NCBI GenBank assembly: GCA_029268515.1
Contig: JAQWNP010000010.1
Location: 124,001-188,000 of the forward strand
Length of the DNA stretch: 64,000 nt
Direction of reading: 5' to 3'
Origin: Phycisphaerales bacterium
GTDB taxonomy: Bacteria; Planctomycetota; Phycisphaerae; Phycisphaerales; SM1A02
In this document: positions 17,654-26,064 of the stretch, in pieces
How positions within the stretch are numbered: the first letter of the stretch is position 1
Layout of the letters: each line of letters opens with the position of its first letter
Translations under genes and position numbers: made by a program
Notes under the pieces: model-generated
Told to the model about the DNA's origin: nothing
What the model saw: only the letters and a program-made list of their open reading frames with translations
Database searches by the model: none

Positions 17654-18715
17654 ATGATGGATCGGTATAGATACGAATCAAAGATCTTGAGTCAATTTCG
17701 TCTGCTTAATGCAGCAAAGACATCACTCGCTATTGCGATTGGTCTTTTACTGACTTGGGCGCTATCAGATACCGTTGCGAAAGCGCAATGGATTGTCATA
17801 AGTAGCGTTGTTGTGATGGCAACATTGCCTAATGTTGGGGGTGTTCTACAAAAGGCTGCCTTGCGTGTTGGTGGAACAATCTTGGCGGGTGTCGTTGCTA
17901 TCGTTCTCGTGCTCATCCTCGGAGGACATCCAATTGCGGTTGGAGCGGCATTGGTCATCATCTGCGGTTTCTTTGTTTACTTGGGAGGCAATCCTAAAAT
18001 TGGTTATCTGGGTTCTCTGGCAGCGATCACGCTCATCATCATGGTCGATGTTTTCGAGCCTCACTTAGAACAGGTTTTTTGGCGTGGCATCAACATCGTT
18101 ATTGGCGTGTCTATTGCATTACTCGTAACCCGATTTGTCTTTCCGATTCGGGCTCGCCTTCAGTTGCGACTTAGTATGGCTGAGACTGTTGAGCAGTTTG
18201 GAAAACTTGTGCGAACTCTTGAGCCTATTAGAGAGGAAAAGACATCGCCTTGTGATGAAGTAGAAGACTCCATTGTTCAAGGTATCTTAATGCAGCGAGG
18301 TCTACTTCCACTGGCTGCAACGGAAAGCCGAGGCTTTCGTTCGAATCGAGCTGCTTACGAAGACGTTATTCTGGCAGAGAGAATGGTGCTGCGTGTAACT
18401 CAGGTCATTCGTTATGCAATGGGGCACTCCGAAGATGGCGCAGCAATGATTCGTTCGCTGGAACAGATCTCACCATTACGTGAAGACATTTCGATTCGAC
18501 TTGAAGAGCTTTCCAATGGCCTGCGAAAATCTAAGCAGATATCAAAAGGAATAGCTCAGTCGGAAAGTGAAGCCCAATTGAAACAAGACCTAAGAGAATT
18601 GATGAGCGAAGTAAGTGATCGTACTTTCCTTAGCCCGCCAACCTTTGTTTTTGCAATGGAGTATTTGCGCAGAGAAGTGAACCATCTGCACGAAGCCATT
18701 AATAAGATGCTTTAG
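17654..18715 (+). CDS. FUSC-like inner-membrane protein
   Basis: A 353-residue protein with an N-terminal block of about six membrane helices (residues about 25-160) and a cytoplasmic helical C-terminal half. The block 'AKTSLAIAIGLLLTWAL' followed by 'QWIVISSVVVMATLPNVGGVLQKAALRVGGTIL' matches the FUSC/YccS and aromatic-acid exporter pattern, where 'R-x-x-G-T-x-x-G' ends a helix. Such proteins are thought to move aromatic acids or fusaric acid, sometimes with MFP partners, but none is encoded here. Two ATG codons in tandem at 17654 and 17657 are possible starts. It follows the TauE gene directly and is convergent with the FG-GAP gene. Confidence 0.75.
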   Translation: MMDRYRYESKILSQFRLLNAAKTSLAIAIGLLLTWALSDTVAKAQWIVISSVVVMATLPNVGGVLQKAALRVGGTILAGVVAIVLVLILGGHPIAVGAALVIICGFFVYLGGNPKIGYLGSLAAITLIIMVDVFEPHLEQVFWRGINIVIGVSIALLVTRFVFPIRARLQLRLSMAETVEQFGKLVRTLEPIREEKTSPCDEVEDSIVQGILMQRGLLPLAATESRGFRSNRAAYEDVILAERMVLRVTQVIRYAMGHSEDGAAMIRSLEQISPLREDISIRLEELSNGLRKSKQISKGIAQSESEAQLKQDLRELMSEVSDRTFLSPPTFVFAMEYLRREVNHLHEAINKML

Positions 18716-18746
18716 TCTTTCGATTTTCTAGAACAGTCAAAAAGAA

Positions 18747-18780
18747 GATCGATGGAGCGCTTTTTAGCGCTCCATCGATC
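18747..18780. terminator. Perfect 15-base-pair hairpin after the FUSC-like gene
   Basis: Arms 18747-18761 and 18766-18780 are exact reverse complements around a TTTT loop. No T-run follows rightward. Read leftward, TTCTTTTTGAC follows, which looks like a second terminator for the FG-GAP gene. It probably serves both convergent genes. Confidence 0.55.
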
Positions 18781-18809
18781 GGTCTGAAGAAGTGGAGCCG
18801 AGATGAGGT

Positions 18810-18828
18810 GCATAAGCGATGCTTATGC
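18810..18828. repeat. Perfect 8-base-pair inverted repeat
   Basis: GCATAAGC and GCTTATGC flank a three-base GAT spacer, between two larger hairpins in the convergent spacer. It may be part of a folded 3' end. It could also be a binding site, but no gene start is near. Confidence 0.4.
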
Positions 18829-18890
18829 GATGGCAACAAGGAGTCATCTTGCCGCTGTAGAAGAACGCGAGGATTGCACTTGGCAGGGGC

Positions 18891-18923
18891 AAAAAAAAGC
18901 AGAACCCAAATAATGGGTTCTGC
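18891..18923 (-). terminator. Intrinsic terminator of the FG-GAP protein gene
   Basis: GCAGAACCCA (18899-18908) and TGGGTTCTGC (18914-18923) are exact reverse complements with a five-base loop. The A-run at 18891-18898 gives eight T when read leftward. It begins 24 bases after the stop of the gene ending at 18948. Confidence 0.85.
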
Positions 18924-18947
18924 TGGGTTTTATTGAGCGTTTTGGAT

Positions 18948-21674
18948 TCAGAATCCAATAAGGAATATGGTCAGATCCTGGTGATCGACTATTCCATCAC
19001 CATTAATATCGGTGGCAGCGGTATCACTACCCCATTCACTGATCATTTTGATGAAGTCTTGAGCAGCGACGGTGCCATCACCATCGAGATCCAAATTCTG
19101 CCTCGTAGTTGGTCTTTTATCACCAGGTTCGTCAGCTGCCACCAGGCTATCTAACTCAACACTGGCGCTGCGATCTTCACAGCCAAATGGTGTGAGACGA
19201 TAGATCCGGCCAGCATTATTGATGGCTTCCGTAGAATATTTTCGAGCATTTGACAATACATAAGAAAGCCCAACGTCAGTATCTAAGAAAGCGACAGCAA
19301 AGCCTGATTCAGCTTTCTCTTGGGCTGGAGCAAATGACTTGATTCCACTGCCATCGATACCAGAACGAATATAGGTCTTTCCTTGCTTTGTAGAATTCTT
19401 CGTGTAGCGAGGAGATCCGGCGACCACATCGAATATGCCGTCGCAATTAAAGTCTCCATTGCCAGCAAGCGAACTGCCGAGTCGCTCATCTGCCTTGCTG
19501 CCTCTCATCGACCACATGAGCTCGCCATTTTTTCCACTAAACATGCTGATCAGTCCCAGCTTCTTCTTATTGCTATTACTGGGGTGGTCGTATCTTGGAC
19601 TGCCGACAACAAAGTCATCTTTGCTGTCACTATCTACTTTGCCTGCCCATGCGATGGTGGCGCCAAGTTGTGCCTTCTTCACGGTTCCGTAGATCGTATA
19701 GATTTCATCGAAACTGCCGCCTTTGAAGGCATAGACAGCGCCGCCTTTAGATTCAATTTCATCGTTGTAGGGTGCACCTACAAGAAGGTCTGATGGCCCA
19801 CTGCTATCAAGCTTTTTGGCAACAGCGACAGCCTGACCAAACCGATCGCCTGAATTTTCTCCTTTGAGGACTTTCGCGATGGAGCCATCTCCGCCTTGGA
19901 TCACGTAAACCTTACCTGTCTTTGAAGTCGAATAAGGAGCGCCTACAGCGAAGTCATCAACGCCATCATCAGTCAGATCAAGTCCGCCAGAAAGTGAGCT
20001 TCCAAAACGGTCGCCAGCTTTCTTGCCAAGGATCGTTTTTAGGGTTGAAAAGTCGGTGCCGGATATGACGTAAACACCGCCACAATCTTCCTTGCCTGTT
20101 TGGTCGTATCGGGGGGCACCAATGAGAAAGTCATTTGTTCCATCGCTGTTGTAATCACCCGCACAGCCAACAGCGCCGCCAGCCTGATCCCCAGCATTTT
20201 TCCCTAGGAAATCCCATAAGGTCTCGCTGCATTGGCCAGAAATGACTTTGGCAGCACCTGCATCTGCACCGTTTGAGTCGCTTAAGGGTGAGCCAACCAA
20301 AAGATCGTCATAACCATCGCCATCAATGTCACCAATATTTGCGATTGAGCGGCCGTACTGTTCATTTGCGACAGTGCCGTCAAGGTCTCCACGGTAGCAG
20401 AGTGTATTCAATTCATAGTAATAAGCGGCCCCGGAGTTCGTGCCGTTTATGTCATCATATTCGTTTCCAATGATGACCTGATTACCATCAATCGCTGGGC
20501 GGCCGAATAAATCGTCGCTTGTTGCATCTGATGGTTCGAGACGACTAACGACTACCCAATTGTCGTTGACATCCGTTAGCACATAGCTAATCCCAGAATC
20601 TTCTCCATTGTCGTCCTTGCCACGAGCTGCGATCAAGGTTGTTGTGTCATCAGATTTGATGTAACCGCCAAAACCATCACCGGCATCTGAGTCACTAGGG
20701 ATAATGATCTGGTTAAGTGACCAGTCTCCTTGGCCAGATTTTCTATATGCAAAGACGGCACCAGAGTCACTTTTGCCATCTGAATCACGACTATTCGCAC
20801 CAATCAAGATTGAGGAATCACCTGAGATCGAGATGGCACGGCCAAAGCGATCTCCACTAGAACCATTGCTGTCACTCAATTTGTCCTTTAATTGCCAAGA
20901 TTCGCCACCAGTGATGAGTGATGTCTTTTCATAGACATAAGCAGCGCCATTTTGAGAGCCTTGAATATCATGAGATGGCGATCCAATCACAATAAGGTCA
21001 TCTGAAAGATCGAGATCTCTCGAGTAGTAATCAAAAAAGCCTCCATCATCTGGTTCGAGTTTGAACGCCTGCTCCCAGCCGTTTTTGCCGTCTAATTCGA
21101 AAATATAAGCGGCGCCAGTGGAGCCATTACAGCCTTCTGCGCCAACCAGGAGTTGATCCGAATCAACAGCTAAGCTCACGCCAAAAAGATCATTGGCAGC
21201 GCCATCGTTGGCAATCAAAGTGCCTTCAAGTTGCCACTGGAAAGAGTCGTCTAATGCATAAACGTATACGCTGCCTGCGTCCTGGCCATTGGCGTTGTCG
21301 TCAAATGGAGCTGAAGCGAAAAGATAGTAAACACCACCAGATTCACCAATTGCCACAGCGAAGCCCAAGCGATCAGCCCCGGATCCGTCTGGCGCAGTAA
21401 TAAACTGGCTTTCTTCCCATTCACCACTCAGGCTCTGTTCGAAAAAGTAAACAGCGCCTGCATCAAATCCTTCAGTGTTATCTCGGCTAGCAGCACTAAC
21501 CAGGTAACCATCTTTCAAGGAAATGCTGCCACCAAAGTATTCTTCAGAACTACCTTGCGTAGGCACGATTTTCTGGTTTTCTACATAGCTATCAACCGCA
21601 AAGGTGGGTAAAGCCACAGTTCCGATTGCTACAGTCATTGCAGTTGTAATTAGGTGCATATCTCTTGTCTTCAT
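18948..21674 (-). CDS. Secreted FG-GAP repeat protein with dockerin end
   Basis: A 908-residue exported protein. The ATG at 21674 gives a normal signal peptide (MKTRDMH, hydrophobic core, cut near TFA); a TTG at 21713 would add 13 polar residues. The body is a chain of FG-GAP/integrin-alpha-like repeats forming one or two beta-propellers. Early repeats read 'G-x-S-I-S-L-x-x-G-Y-L-V', and later ones carry calcium-type loops such as 'IGDIDGDGYDDLLVGSP' and 'DVNSDGTNDFLIGAP'-like stretches. The last 50 residues hold two dockerin-type loops ('DLDGDGTVAAQDF' and 'DINGDGIVDHQDL'). A surface adhesion or scaffold role is plausible. Promoter not identified. Confidence 0.88.
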   Translation of the reverse strand: MKTRDMHLITTAMTVAIGTVALPTFAVDSYVENQKIVPTQGSSEEYFGGSISLKDGYLVSAASRDNTEGFDAGAVYFFEQSLSGEWEESQFITAPDGSGADRLGFAVAIGESGGVYYLFASAPFDDNANGQDAGSVYVYALDDSFQWQLEGTLIANDGAANDLFGVSLAVDSDQLLVGAEGCNGSTGAAYIFELDGKNGWEQAFKLEPDDGGFFDYYSRDLDLSDDLIVIGSPSHDIQGSQNGAAYVYEKTSLITGGESWQLKDKLSDSNGSSGDRFGRAISISGDSSILIGANSRDSDGKSDSGAVFAYRKSGQGDWSLNQIIIPSDSDAGDGFGGYIKSDDTTTLIAARGKDDNGEDSGISYVLTDVNDNWVVVSRLEPSDATSDDLFGRPAIDGNQVIIGNEYDDINGTNSGAAYYYELNTLCYRGDLDGTVANEQYGRSIANIGDIDGDGYDDLLVGSPLSDSNGADAGAAKVISGQCSETLWDFLGKNAGDQAGGAVGCAGDYNSDGTNDFLIGAPRYDQTGKEDCGGVYVISGTDFSTLKTILGKKAGDRFGSSLSGGLDLTDDGVDDFAVGAPYSTSKTGKVYVIQGGDGSIAKVLKGENSGDRFGQAVAVAKKLDSSGPSDLLVGAPYNDEIESKGGAVYAFKGGSFDEIYTIYGTVKKAQLGATIAWAGKVDSDSKDDFVVGSPRYDHPSNSNKKKLGLISMFSGKNGELMWSMRGSKADERLGSSLAGNGDFNCDGIFDVVAGSPRYTKNSTKQGKTYIRSGIDGSGIKSFAPAQEKAESGFAVAFLDTDVGLSYVLSNARKYSTEAINNAGRIYRLTPFGCEDRSASVELDSLVAADEPGDKRPTTRQNLDLDGDGTVAAQDFIKMISEWGSDTAATDINGDGIVDHQDLTIFLIGF

Positions 21675-22304
21675 TACTCTCTCATCTTCATTTCTTGTTC
21701 TGTATTCAAACAATTAGATCAAGACTTCTCTGATCCATTTTCAAATTGTGCATTCAACGAATCTTGATTCAGCCATGTGGCAAGCTATCTGCTGCACATG
21801 TTTGAGTTTCTTTCACGATTGACTCCATCGGCAAATTCTCGATTTCTAGCTCCCTAAAATGTGGCCACTTCCTAGGCAAGAGGCTGGGTGTTCAATCACG
21901 GTGGGAGCGGTCGTTTTTATTTGCAAACAGTGTTGGAGATGTCTCAGTGCACCTGATTCCCTGTTTTTCTTCCCTGCCACAAACAATGAGCAATAGTCCT
22001 GAGCGAGGGCTAGCTCTGAGATCGAATTAGAGCCTGACCCACCGGCAGCTTCTCGCACCTTCAGACTCTTGAAACCTGTAACCCTAATGTTACGGACAAC
22101 TTGAGTGTACGCATAAGAGATTCTTTGGAAAGTAATAAGACGAAGACAGGTATCTTTTTTGGGTTGGGATGCAGCATTATCATGACAGAGTGAATAGCTA
22201 AAACCCCATTAGGGGCCCTAGAAGAGCATCTCTCTTGGCAGCACCCCATCTTGAAGCGACGATTTGCTGCCCGAGGCCCTTTTTTACAGGCATTGGAGCG
22301 GTTT
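21675..22304. other. Gene-poor stretch left of a truncated glycosyltransferase
   Basis: No credible gene was seen in about 630 bases. The left end must hold the promoter of the FG-GAP gene. Positions 22147-22322 hold copy A of an imperfect repeat described separately. A small perfect CCCC-ATTA-GGGG hairpin lies at 22204-22215, inside the segment that copy B lacks. Short open frames here have no recognisable features. Confidence 0.5.
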
Positions 22305-22322
22305 CTATCGGACTCGGTTGAG
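22147..22322. repeat. Imperfect repeat, copy A
   Basis: This segment resembles 22702-22816 in the same orientation. Shared blocks are CAGGTA(T/C)CTTTTTT, CAGAGTGAA, GATTTGCTGC and GG(C/T)(A/G)TTGGAGCGG. Copy A carries about 60 extra bases between the second and third blocks. In copy B the repeat ends just before the DUF2892 gene, so copy A looks like a duplicated upstream region that has lost its gene. Confidence 0.55.
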
Positions 22323-22691
22323 GCTCTCTATCTTGGCCGCTTCAGTCGCACCATGGGGATACATCAGTCGGTAGGTCTGGATTTTGCGGTTGCGGAAGGG
22401 AGATATGAGCTGCCACGATTTGAGGCGGTGGACTTCGATCCCGCCGCCCACCAGTGCGTTGATCGTTTGTTCGGACAGATCGTCGGCGAAGACGACTTGT
22501 CTGCGGTAACCGGACTTGGCCAGCGACACATAAAACGGCGCGATGTCGATACTGCGTACGCGACCGAGGACTAAGTCGCGATGCGTGCTTGCCATGGTGA
22601 ACTTTGATCTAATGCGAGTGAACGCTTCGTACTGAACTGGATGATAATCGGCGCAACCAGACCAAGCCTTGATCTGTTCTTCGGCTTCCAC
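22305..22691 (-). pseudogene. Truncated glycosyltransferase-like fragment
   Basis: An open frame of 128 codons. 'SLAKSGYRRQVVFADDLSEQ' followed by 'LVGGGIEVHRL' and 'RKIQTYRLMY' resembles the N-terminal part of planctomycete glycosyltransferases that begin with a strand-helix-strand and a later 'R(Y/F)xxY' segment. All later sequence, including any D-x-D site, is missing. The match ends close to 22350, and the last codons lie inside copy A of a repeat. It is probably a decayed remnant rather than a working small protein. The family match is by memory of pattern only; an overlapping rightward frame (22251-22574) has no recognisable features. Confidence 0.4.
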
Positions 22692-22701
22692 AGGTCAAAG
22701 G

Positions 22702-22816
22702 CAGGTACCTTTTTTAGTTCATTGTTGGGTATCATTAGGGCAGAGTGAAACGCTGATTTGCTGCACCAGATCCTTTTTCGTAGGCGTTGGAGCGGGTTCT
22801 ATTAGATCCGATTGAA
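22702..22816. repeat. Imperfect repeat, copy B
   Basis: Partner of 22147-22322. It lies directly upstream of the DUF2892 gene starting at 22832 and so may contain its promoter and leader. See copy A for the shared blocks. Confidence 0.55.
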
Positions 22817-22831
22817 TGGAGTGAAGCCTAA

Positions 22832-23059
22832 ATGCAATGCAATATTGATGCTCGCGGTCGAGCCTACCGCCTCATGAGCGGACTTTTCGTAGTGGTGATC
22901 GCCATCATCTTTGCTGTGCTTAGCAGTCTTGGCGTGACAGGGCCGCTTTGGGGCTGGATTGTCACGGTCTGCTGTCTTGGAGGCGGTATCTTTATGATCT
23001 TTGAGGGCTGGGCTGGATGGTGCGCGGTGCGAGCGATGGGTGTGCGAACAAAGTTTTAG
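22832..23059 (+). CDS. Small DUF2892-type membrane protein
   Basis: A 75-residue protein that opens 'MQCNIDARGRAYRLMSGLFV' and has two hydrophobic segments (about 15-35 and 39-58) with a Trp-Gly-Trp turn between them. A final 'WAGWCAVRAMGVRT' follows. This matches the DUF2892 (YgaP C-terminal-like) pattern, in which 'M-x-x-N-x-G-x-x-(D/E)-R-x-x-R' starts the protein and 'G-W-C-x-x-x-x-(L/M)-G-(I/V)' ends it. The family sits in the inner membrane, often next to rhodanese domains; none is nearby here. It is convergent with the acetyltransferase gene ending at 23132. Confidence 0.75.
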   Translation: MQCNIDARGRAYRLMSGLFVVVIAIIFAVLSSLGVTGPLWGWIVTVCCLGGGIFMIFEGWAGWCAVRAMGVRTKF

Positions 23060-23131
23060 AGGTGCGCGAACTTGCTACCGAAGTCGGGGCATCATTCCTG
23101 ACATATCTTGGTGGAGCGATTCGTTTCTACT

Positions 23132-23743
23132 TCACGAGTGCGACTTGGGATCCGTGTGCTCAGAGCGTTTTTTAAAAGCACGAGCTGGTTCACCGAGACA
23201 GATGTAATCGGATGGTAGATCGGAAAAGGCGCTTGATCTCGCGGCTAAAATAACACTGCTCCCAATGTTCACGCCTGGTCCTACAAATGTATCTGTGGCA
23301 AGCCAGCTTTGGTCGCCAACTTTGATTCCACTGCGTTTGATGCGCATGTCCTCTCTTTCATAGAGGTGGGTACCAGCACATAAATGTGCGTATTGGCTAA
23401 TCCGAACCTGACTTCCGATATCGATCAGCCCCATGCAATTTAGGATGACGCCGCGCGCTATTATGGACTGTGTACCAATATGTAGATTCCACGGAAAGTC
23501 AATTTTCACACTGGGATCGATAACAACTTTTGCACCAATTTTGGCACCAAAAATACGTAAGAGCGTGCATCGCCATTTATTGCCCAAGGCAAAACTTGGG
23601 CGGAATAAAAAGTACCGCATCATCCACCATGCCAGGCCCTTGAGCCGCTCTCCTAATGGCATTGGCAAGAAAACTCGCAATCTAGGCGATGACACAACGG
23701 TGTGTTTGAGTGAGGATCTGTTCTCGTGCTCTGGAACAGTCAT
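23132..23743 (-). CDS. WcaF-like hexapeptide acetyltransferase
   Basis: A 203-residue acyltransferase of the left-handed beta-helix class. Hexapeptide repeats run from about residue 85 to 180 (e.g. 'ARGVILNCMGLIDIGSQVRISQ'). The loop 'HLCAGTHLYE' supplies the likely catalytic His, and 'GEPARAF' is the usual closing motif. The hydrophobic N-terminus with 'LFRPSFALGNKWRCTLLRIFGAKIG' is typical of the WcaF (colanic acid acetyltransferase) branch. It should add acetyl groups to a polysaccharide or its lipid-linked precursor. Its ATG overlaps the stop of the preceding fusion gene by four bases, so the three genes 25922-23132 are translated from one message. Confidence 0.88.
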   Translation of the reverse strand: MTVPEHENRSSLKHTVVSSPRLRVFLPMPLGERLKGLAWWMMRYFLFRPSFALGNKWRCTLLRIFGAKIGAKVVIDPSVKIDFPWNLHIGTQSIIARGVILNCMGLIDIGSQVRISQYAHLCAGTHLYEREDMRIKRSGIKVGDQSWLATDTFVGPGVNIGSSVILAARSSAFSDLPSDYICLGEPARAFKKRSEHTDPKSHS

Positions 23744-25239
23744 TTAAGAATTCGTTCCTTGAGCGGTTTTGCAGGGTTTCCAACACACACTTGGCTACTG
23801 GGAAGATCCTTATAGACGCTTGATCGAGCGCCAACAACACTGAGGTCGCCAATAACGACGCCTGGCCCCACAAAGGAATCAGCGCCTATCCAGACATCTT
23901 GGCCAATAGAGATTGGTGTACGTTGTAGTCGGAAGGTGTGATCTTGGTAATCATGCGTGCCGGCGCAGAGGTGGGCATATTGGCTGATGATTGAACGTTT
24001 TCCAATCTTGATCATTCCAAGGCTATAGAGAATTGCATGATCGCCAATCGTTGCATCTTCTTCAATATCCAACATCCAGGGAACTTCGATGTGAACGGTG
24101 GGGCGGATCGCAACACCTTTTGCAATCTTCCCCCCAAAACACCTCAATATAAATGATCTAAAGCGATACCAGTTATGAAAGCTGATACGGAAAAGAGGGC
24201 GGCCGATGACAATCCAGATGGTACGGAGAATCTTATCCCGCAGGGTCCAAGGGCTTGCTTCTGGCTGCATTTGTAACTTGCTAGCTACTGGAACATCGAC
24301 AGCCGTTGGTGAGGTGTGAAGACTCGGTAGTGTGCCCTCGGGGTGAGCCAGCCCACCAACTGCTTCAACGGAAGGTTCGATGCGGACCGGTCGGCCTTCC
24401 CAAGTAATGTGATCTTCTTGATTTTTAAGGGAACGAATTTTCCAGGAAACAAGGTCATCGTACATTGCAATAAAGCGGCAGAATGCAAGACCAGCTCGCC
24501 CATCAAGTATTCCAAGTCGAAAGAAATACATATATAAAAAACGCCAGATGCCAGGGACTGGTAGTTTTGGGAAGAGCTTGCGTTTGAGCCATCGTCTTCG
24601 GCGCGTTGATTTCGTTAACGCAACGGACTCGTCATTACGAATGCCAGCCTTGAGTTCTGATAGTAGTGCCTGCGCTTCTAGTGATGAATAGCGGTTGTGC
24701 TTCGCCATGTAATGCCCAAGCCCACGACGATCATTATGAAGCATTGGTTGCTTAAGGTAGCCCAGTGGTCCATTAATGATGACATGTTCGTGTACTGGGC
24801 GCTTTTCGTAACGACCCATGCCGCGCTTGAATAACCTCATATTCCAGCTTGGGTAGTAGCCACAGTGTCGGATCGGCTTGTCTAAGAAGTAAGTGAGTCG
24901 ATTGAGGAAAAAGCCATTTTCTTTGATCTGATCGACAGGCTGTACGGTGATGGCTTGTATCTGTTTTCGGAGTGGGTTTGTAATGACTTCATCAGCATCA
25001 ATGATTAACACCCAATCAGATTCGAACTTAATATTGTCTAAACCCCAGTTTTTCTGCGCGGCATATCCTGGCCAGTCGTTATGAATAAAATGAGCACCAA
25101 AGGAGTGCGTAATTTCTTCAGTTTCATCAGTTGAACCACTATCAATGACAAAAATCTTATTCGTCCACCCACTGAGTGACTTTAGGCAGAAGGGTAGATT
25201 AAGCGCTTCATTGAACGTGATAATCATCACGTCGATCAT
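23740..25239 (-). CDS. Glycosyltransferase 2 fused to WcaF-like acetyltransferase
   Basis: A 499-residue two-domain protein. Residues about 1-250 are a family 2 glycosyltransferase of the WaaE/KdtX type: 'MIITFNEALNLPFCL', 'FVIDSGSTDET', 'YAAQKNWGLDN', and 'LIIDADE', whose Asp-x-Asp-type site binds the metal and sugar nucleotide. A linker (about 265-330) leads to a left-handed beta-helix acetyltransferase (about 335-499) with 'HLCAGTHDY' and 'GNPAKPL', like both neighbouring genes. The protein probably adds a sugar and then acetylates the product. The four-base overlaps on both sides point to tight co-expression. In most genomes these two activities are separate proteins. Confidence 0.88.
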   Translation of the reverse strand: MIDVMIITFNEALNLPFCLKSLSGWTNKIFVIDSGSTDETEEITHSFGAHFIHNDWPGYAAQKNWGLDNIKFESDWVLIIDADEVITNPLRKQIQAITVQPVDQIKENGFFLNRLTYFLDKPIRHCGYYPSWNMRLFKRGMGRYEKRPVHEHVIINGPLGYLKQPMLHNDRRGLGHYMAKHNRYSSLEAQALLSELKAGIRNDESVALTKSTRRRRWLKRKLFPKLPVPGIWRFLYMYFFRLGILDGRAGLAFCRFIAMYDDLVSWKIRSLKNQEDHITWEGRPVRIEPSVEAVGGLAHPEGTLPSLHTSPTAVDVPVASKLQMQPEASPWTLRDKILRTIWIVIGRPLFRISFHNWYRFRSFILRCFGGKIAKGVAIRPTVHIEVPWMLDIEEDATIGDHAILYSLGMIKIGKRSIISQYAHLCAGTHDYQDHTFRLQRTPISIGQDVWIGADSFVGPGVVIGDLSVVGARSSVYKDLPSSQVCVGNPAKPLKERILK

Positions 25240-25922
25240 TCGGTTTTTCCTCTCAGATCATCAGGGTCAAGTTTGCGATCACGGATGACAGCTGCCGGCG
25301 TACCTACAGCAATCTTCCAACTGGGAAGGTCTTTGAAGACTGAGGAACGTGCCCCAACCACAGTTCCGTCTCCAATAGTGATACCGGGTCCAACAAAGAC
25401 ATCTGCAGCAATCCAACAATGGTCCCCGATTGTGATGGGTGCGGGTACAAGCGGGTGCTTGGCATCTTCAAAATCGTGGCTGGCGCCACAAAGGAATGTG
25501 TATTGACTAATAGTCGAGCATGTTCCAATAGTGATACGTTTGACACAGTACACCTCTACATCGTCACCGATGCAGGCGTGGGCTGCCATGGTGAGGTGAG
25601 ATGGCAACCAGATGCGGGCACGTGGGTATACACGAGCAGTTCTGTGTAGATCAGCACCAAAAATGCGGAGAAGTAAGTTTCGCCACAAGTGGCAGCACCT
25701 CGGAGATGTTCTGAACAAGGTGAGCCACACCAAACCCCATATCATGCGAGCGAGCCTATTGCCCATGCTGTGAGTGCTTTCATTCTCGTGTGCTGGCCGC
25801 ATCCCTGAATTCAAGGTGTTTTCTCCTGGCTCGGCCTGCGCCGCTTCAGCGGCATCGGCGCAGTTTGGTGCCTCACTGCACAATCGCGAGACAATGCTGT
25901 CAAGCGTGCAGTGGGGCGACAC
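25236..25922 (-). CDS. WcaF-like hexapeptide acetyltransferase
   Basis: A 228-residue acetyltransferase, first of three leftward genes. The core from about residue 55 has 'GLVWLTLFRTSPRCCHLWRN' and 'LLRIFGADL', then hexapeptide repeats, 'FLCGASHDFED' with the likely catalytic His, and 'VGTPAAVIR' at the end. The first 50 residues are polar and poorly conserved in look; ATG codons at 25802 (residue 41) or 25769 (residue 52) may be the true start. It is paralogous to the C-terminal half of the next gene and to the third gene, so the three probably acetylate different positions of one surface glycan. Confidence 0.85.
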   Translation of the reverse strand: MSPHCTLDSIVSRLCSEAPNCADAAEAAQAEPGENTLNSGMRPAHENESTHSMGNRLARMIWGLVWLTLFRTSPRCCHLWRNLLLRIFGADLHRTARVYPRARIWLPSHLTMAAHACIGDDVEVYCVKRITIGTCSTISQYTFLCGASHDFEDAKHPLVPAPITIGDHCWIAADVFVGPGITIGDGTVVGARSSVFKDLPSWKIAVGTPAAVIRDRKLDPDDLRGKTE

Positions 25923-26064
25923 GAATCATCCACTGTAGTGGCACCGATCGTGTCTATAAACTGGCCAAGGCTATATTGTAGCATGGCATCTCCGATTTAA
26001 GCCCAGGCACTATCTGTCGGGCGGATGTCGCTGGAAAGTCGTACTGAGGAAAGAGCATTAAATC

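Noticed and set aside
21720-22140. Possible tRNA or small RNA in the gene-poor stretch
   Set aside because: No cloverleaf, CCA end or paired arms could be assembled by eye.
22251-22574. Rightward open frame of 107 codons
   Set aside because: It overlaps the leftward glycosyltransferase-like frame, has no recognisable features, and its start lies in the repeat; treated as a shadow of the decayed region.
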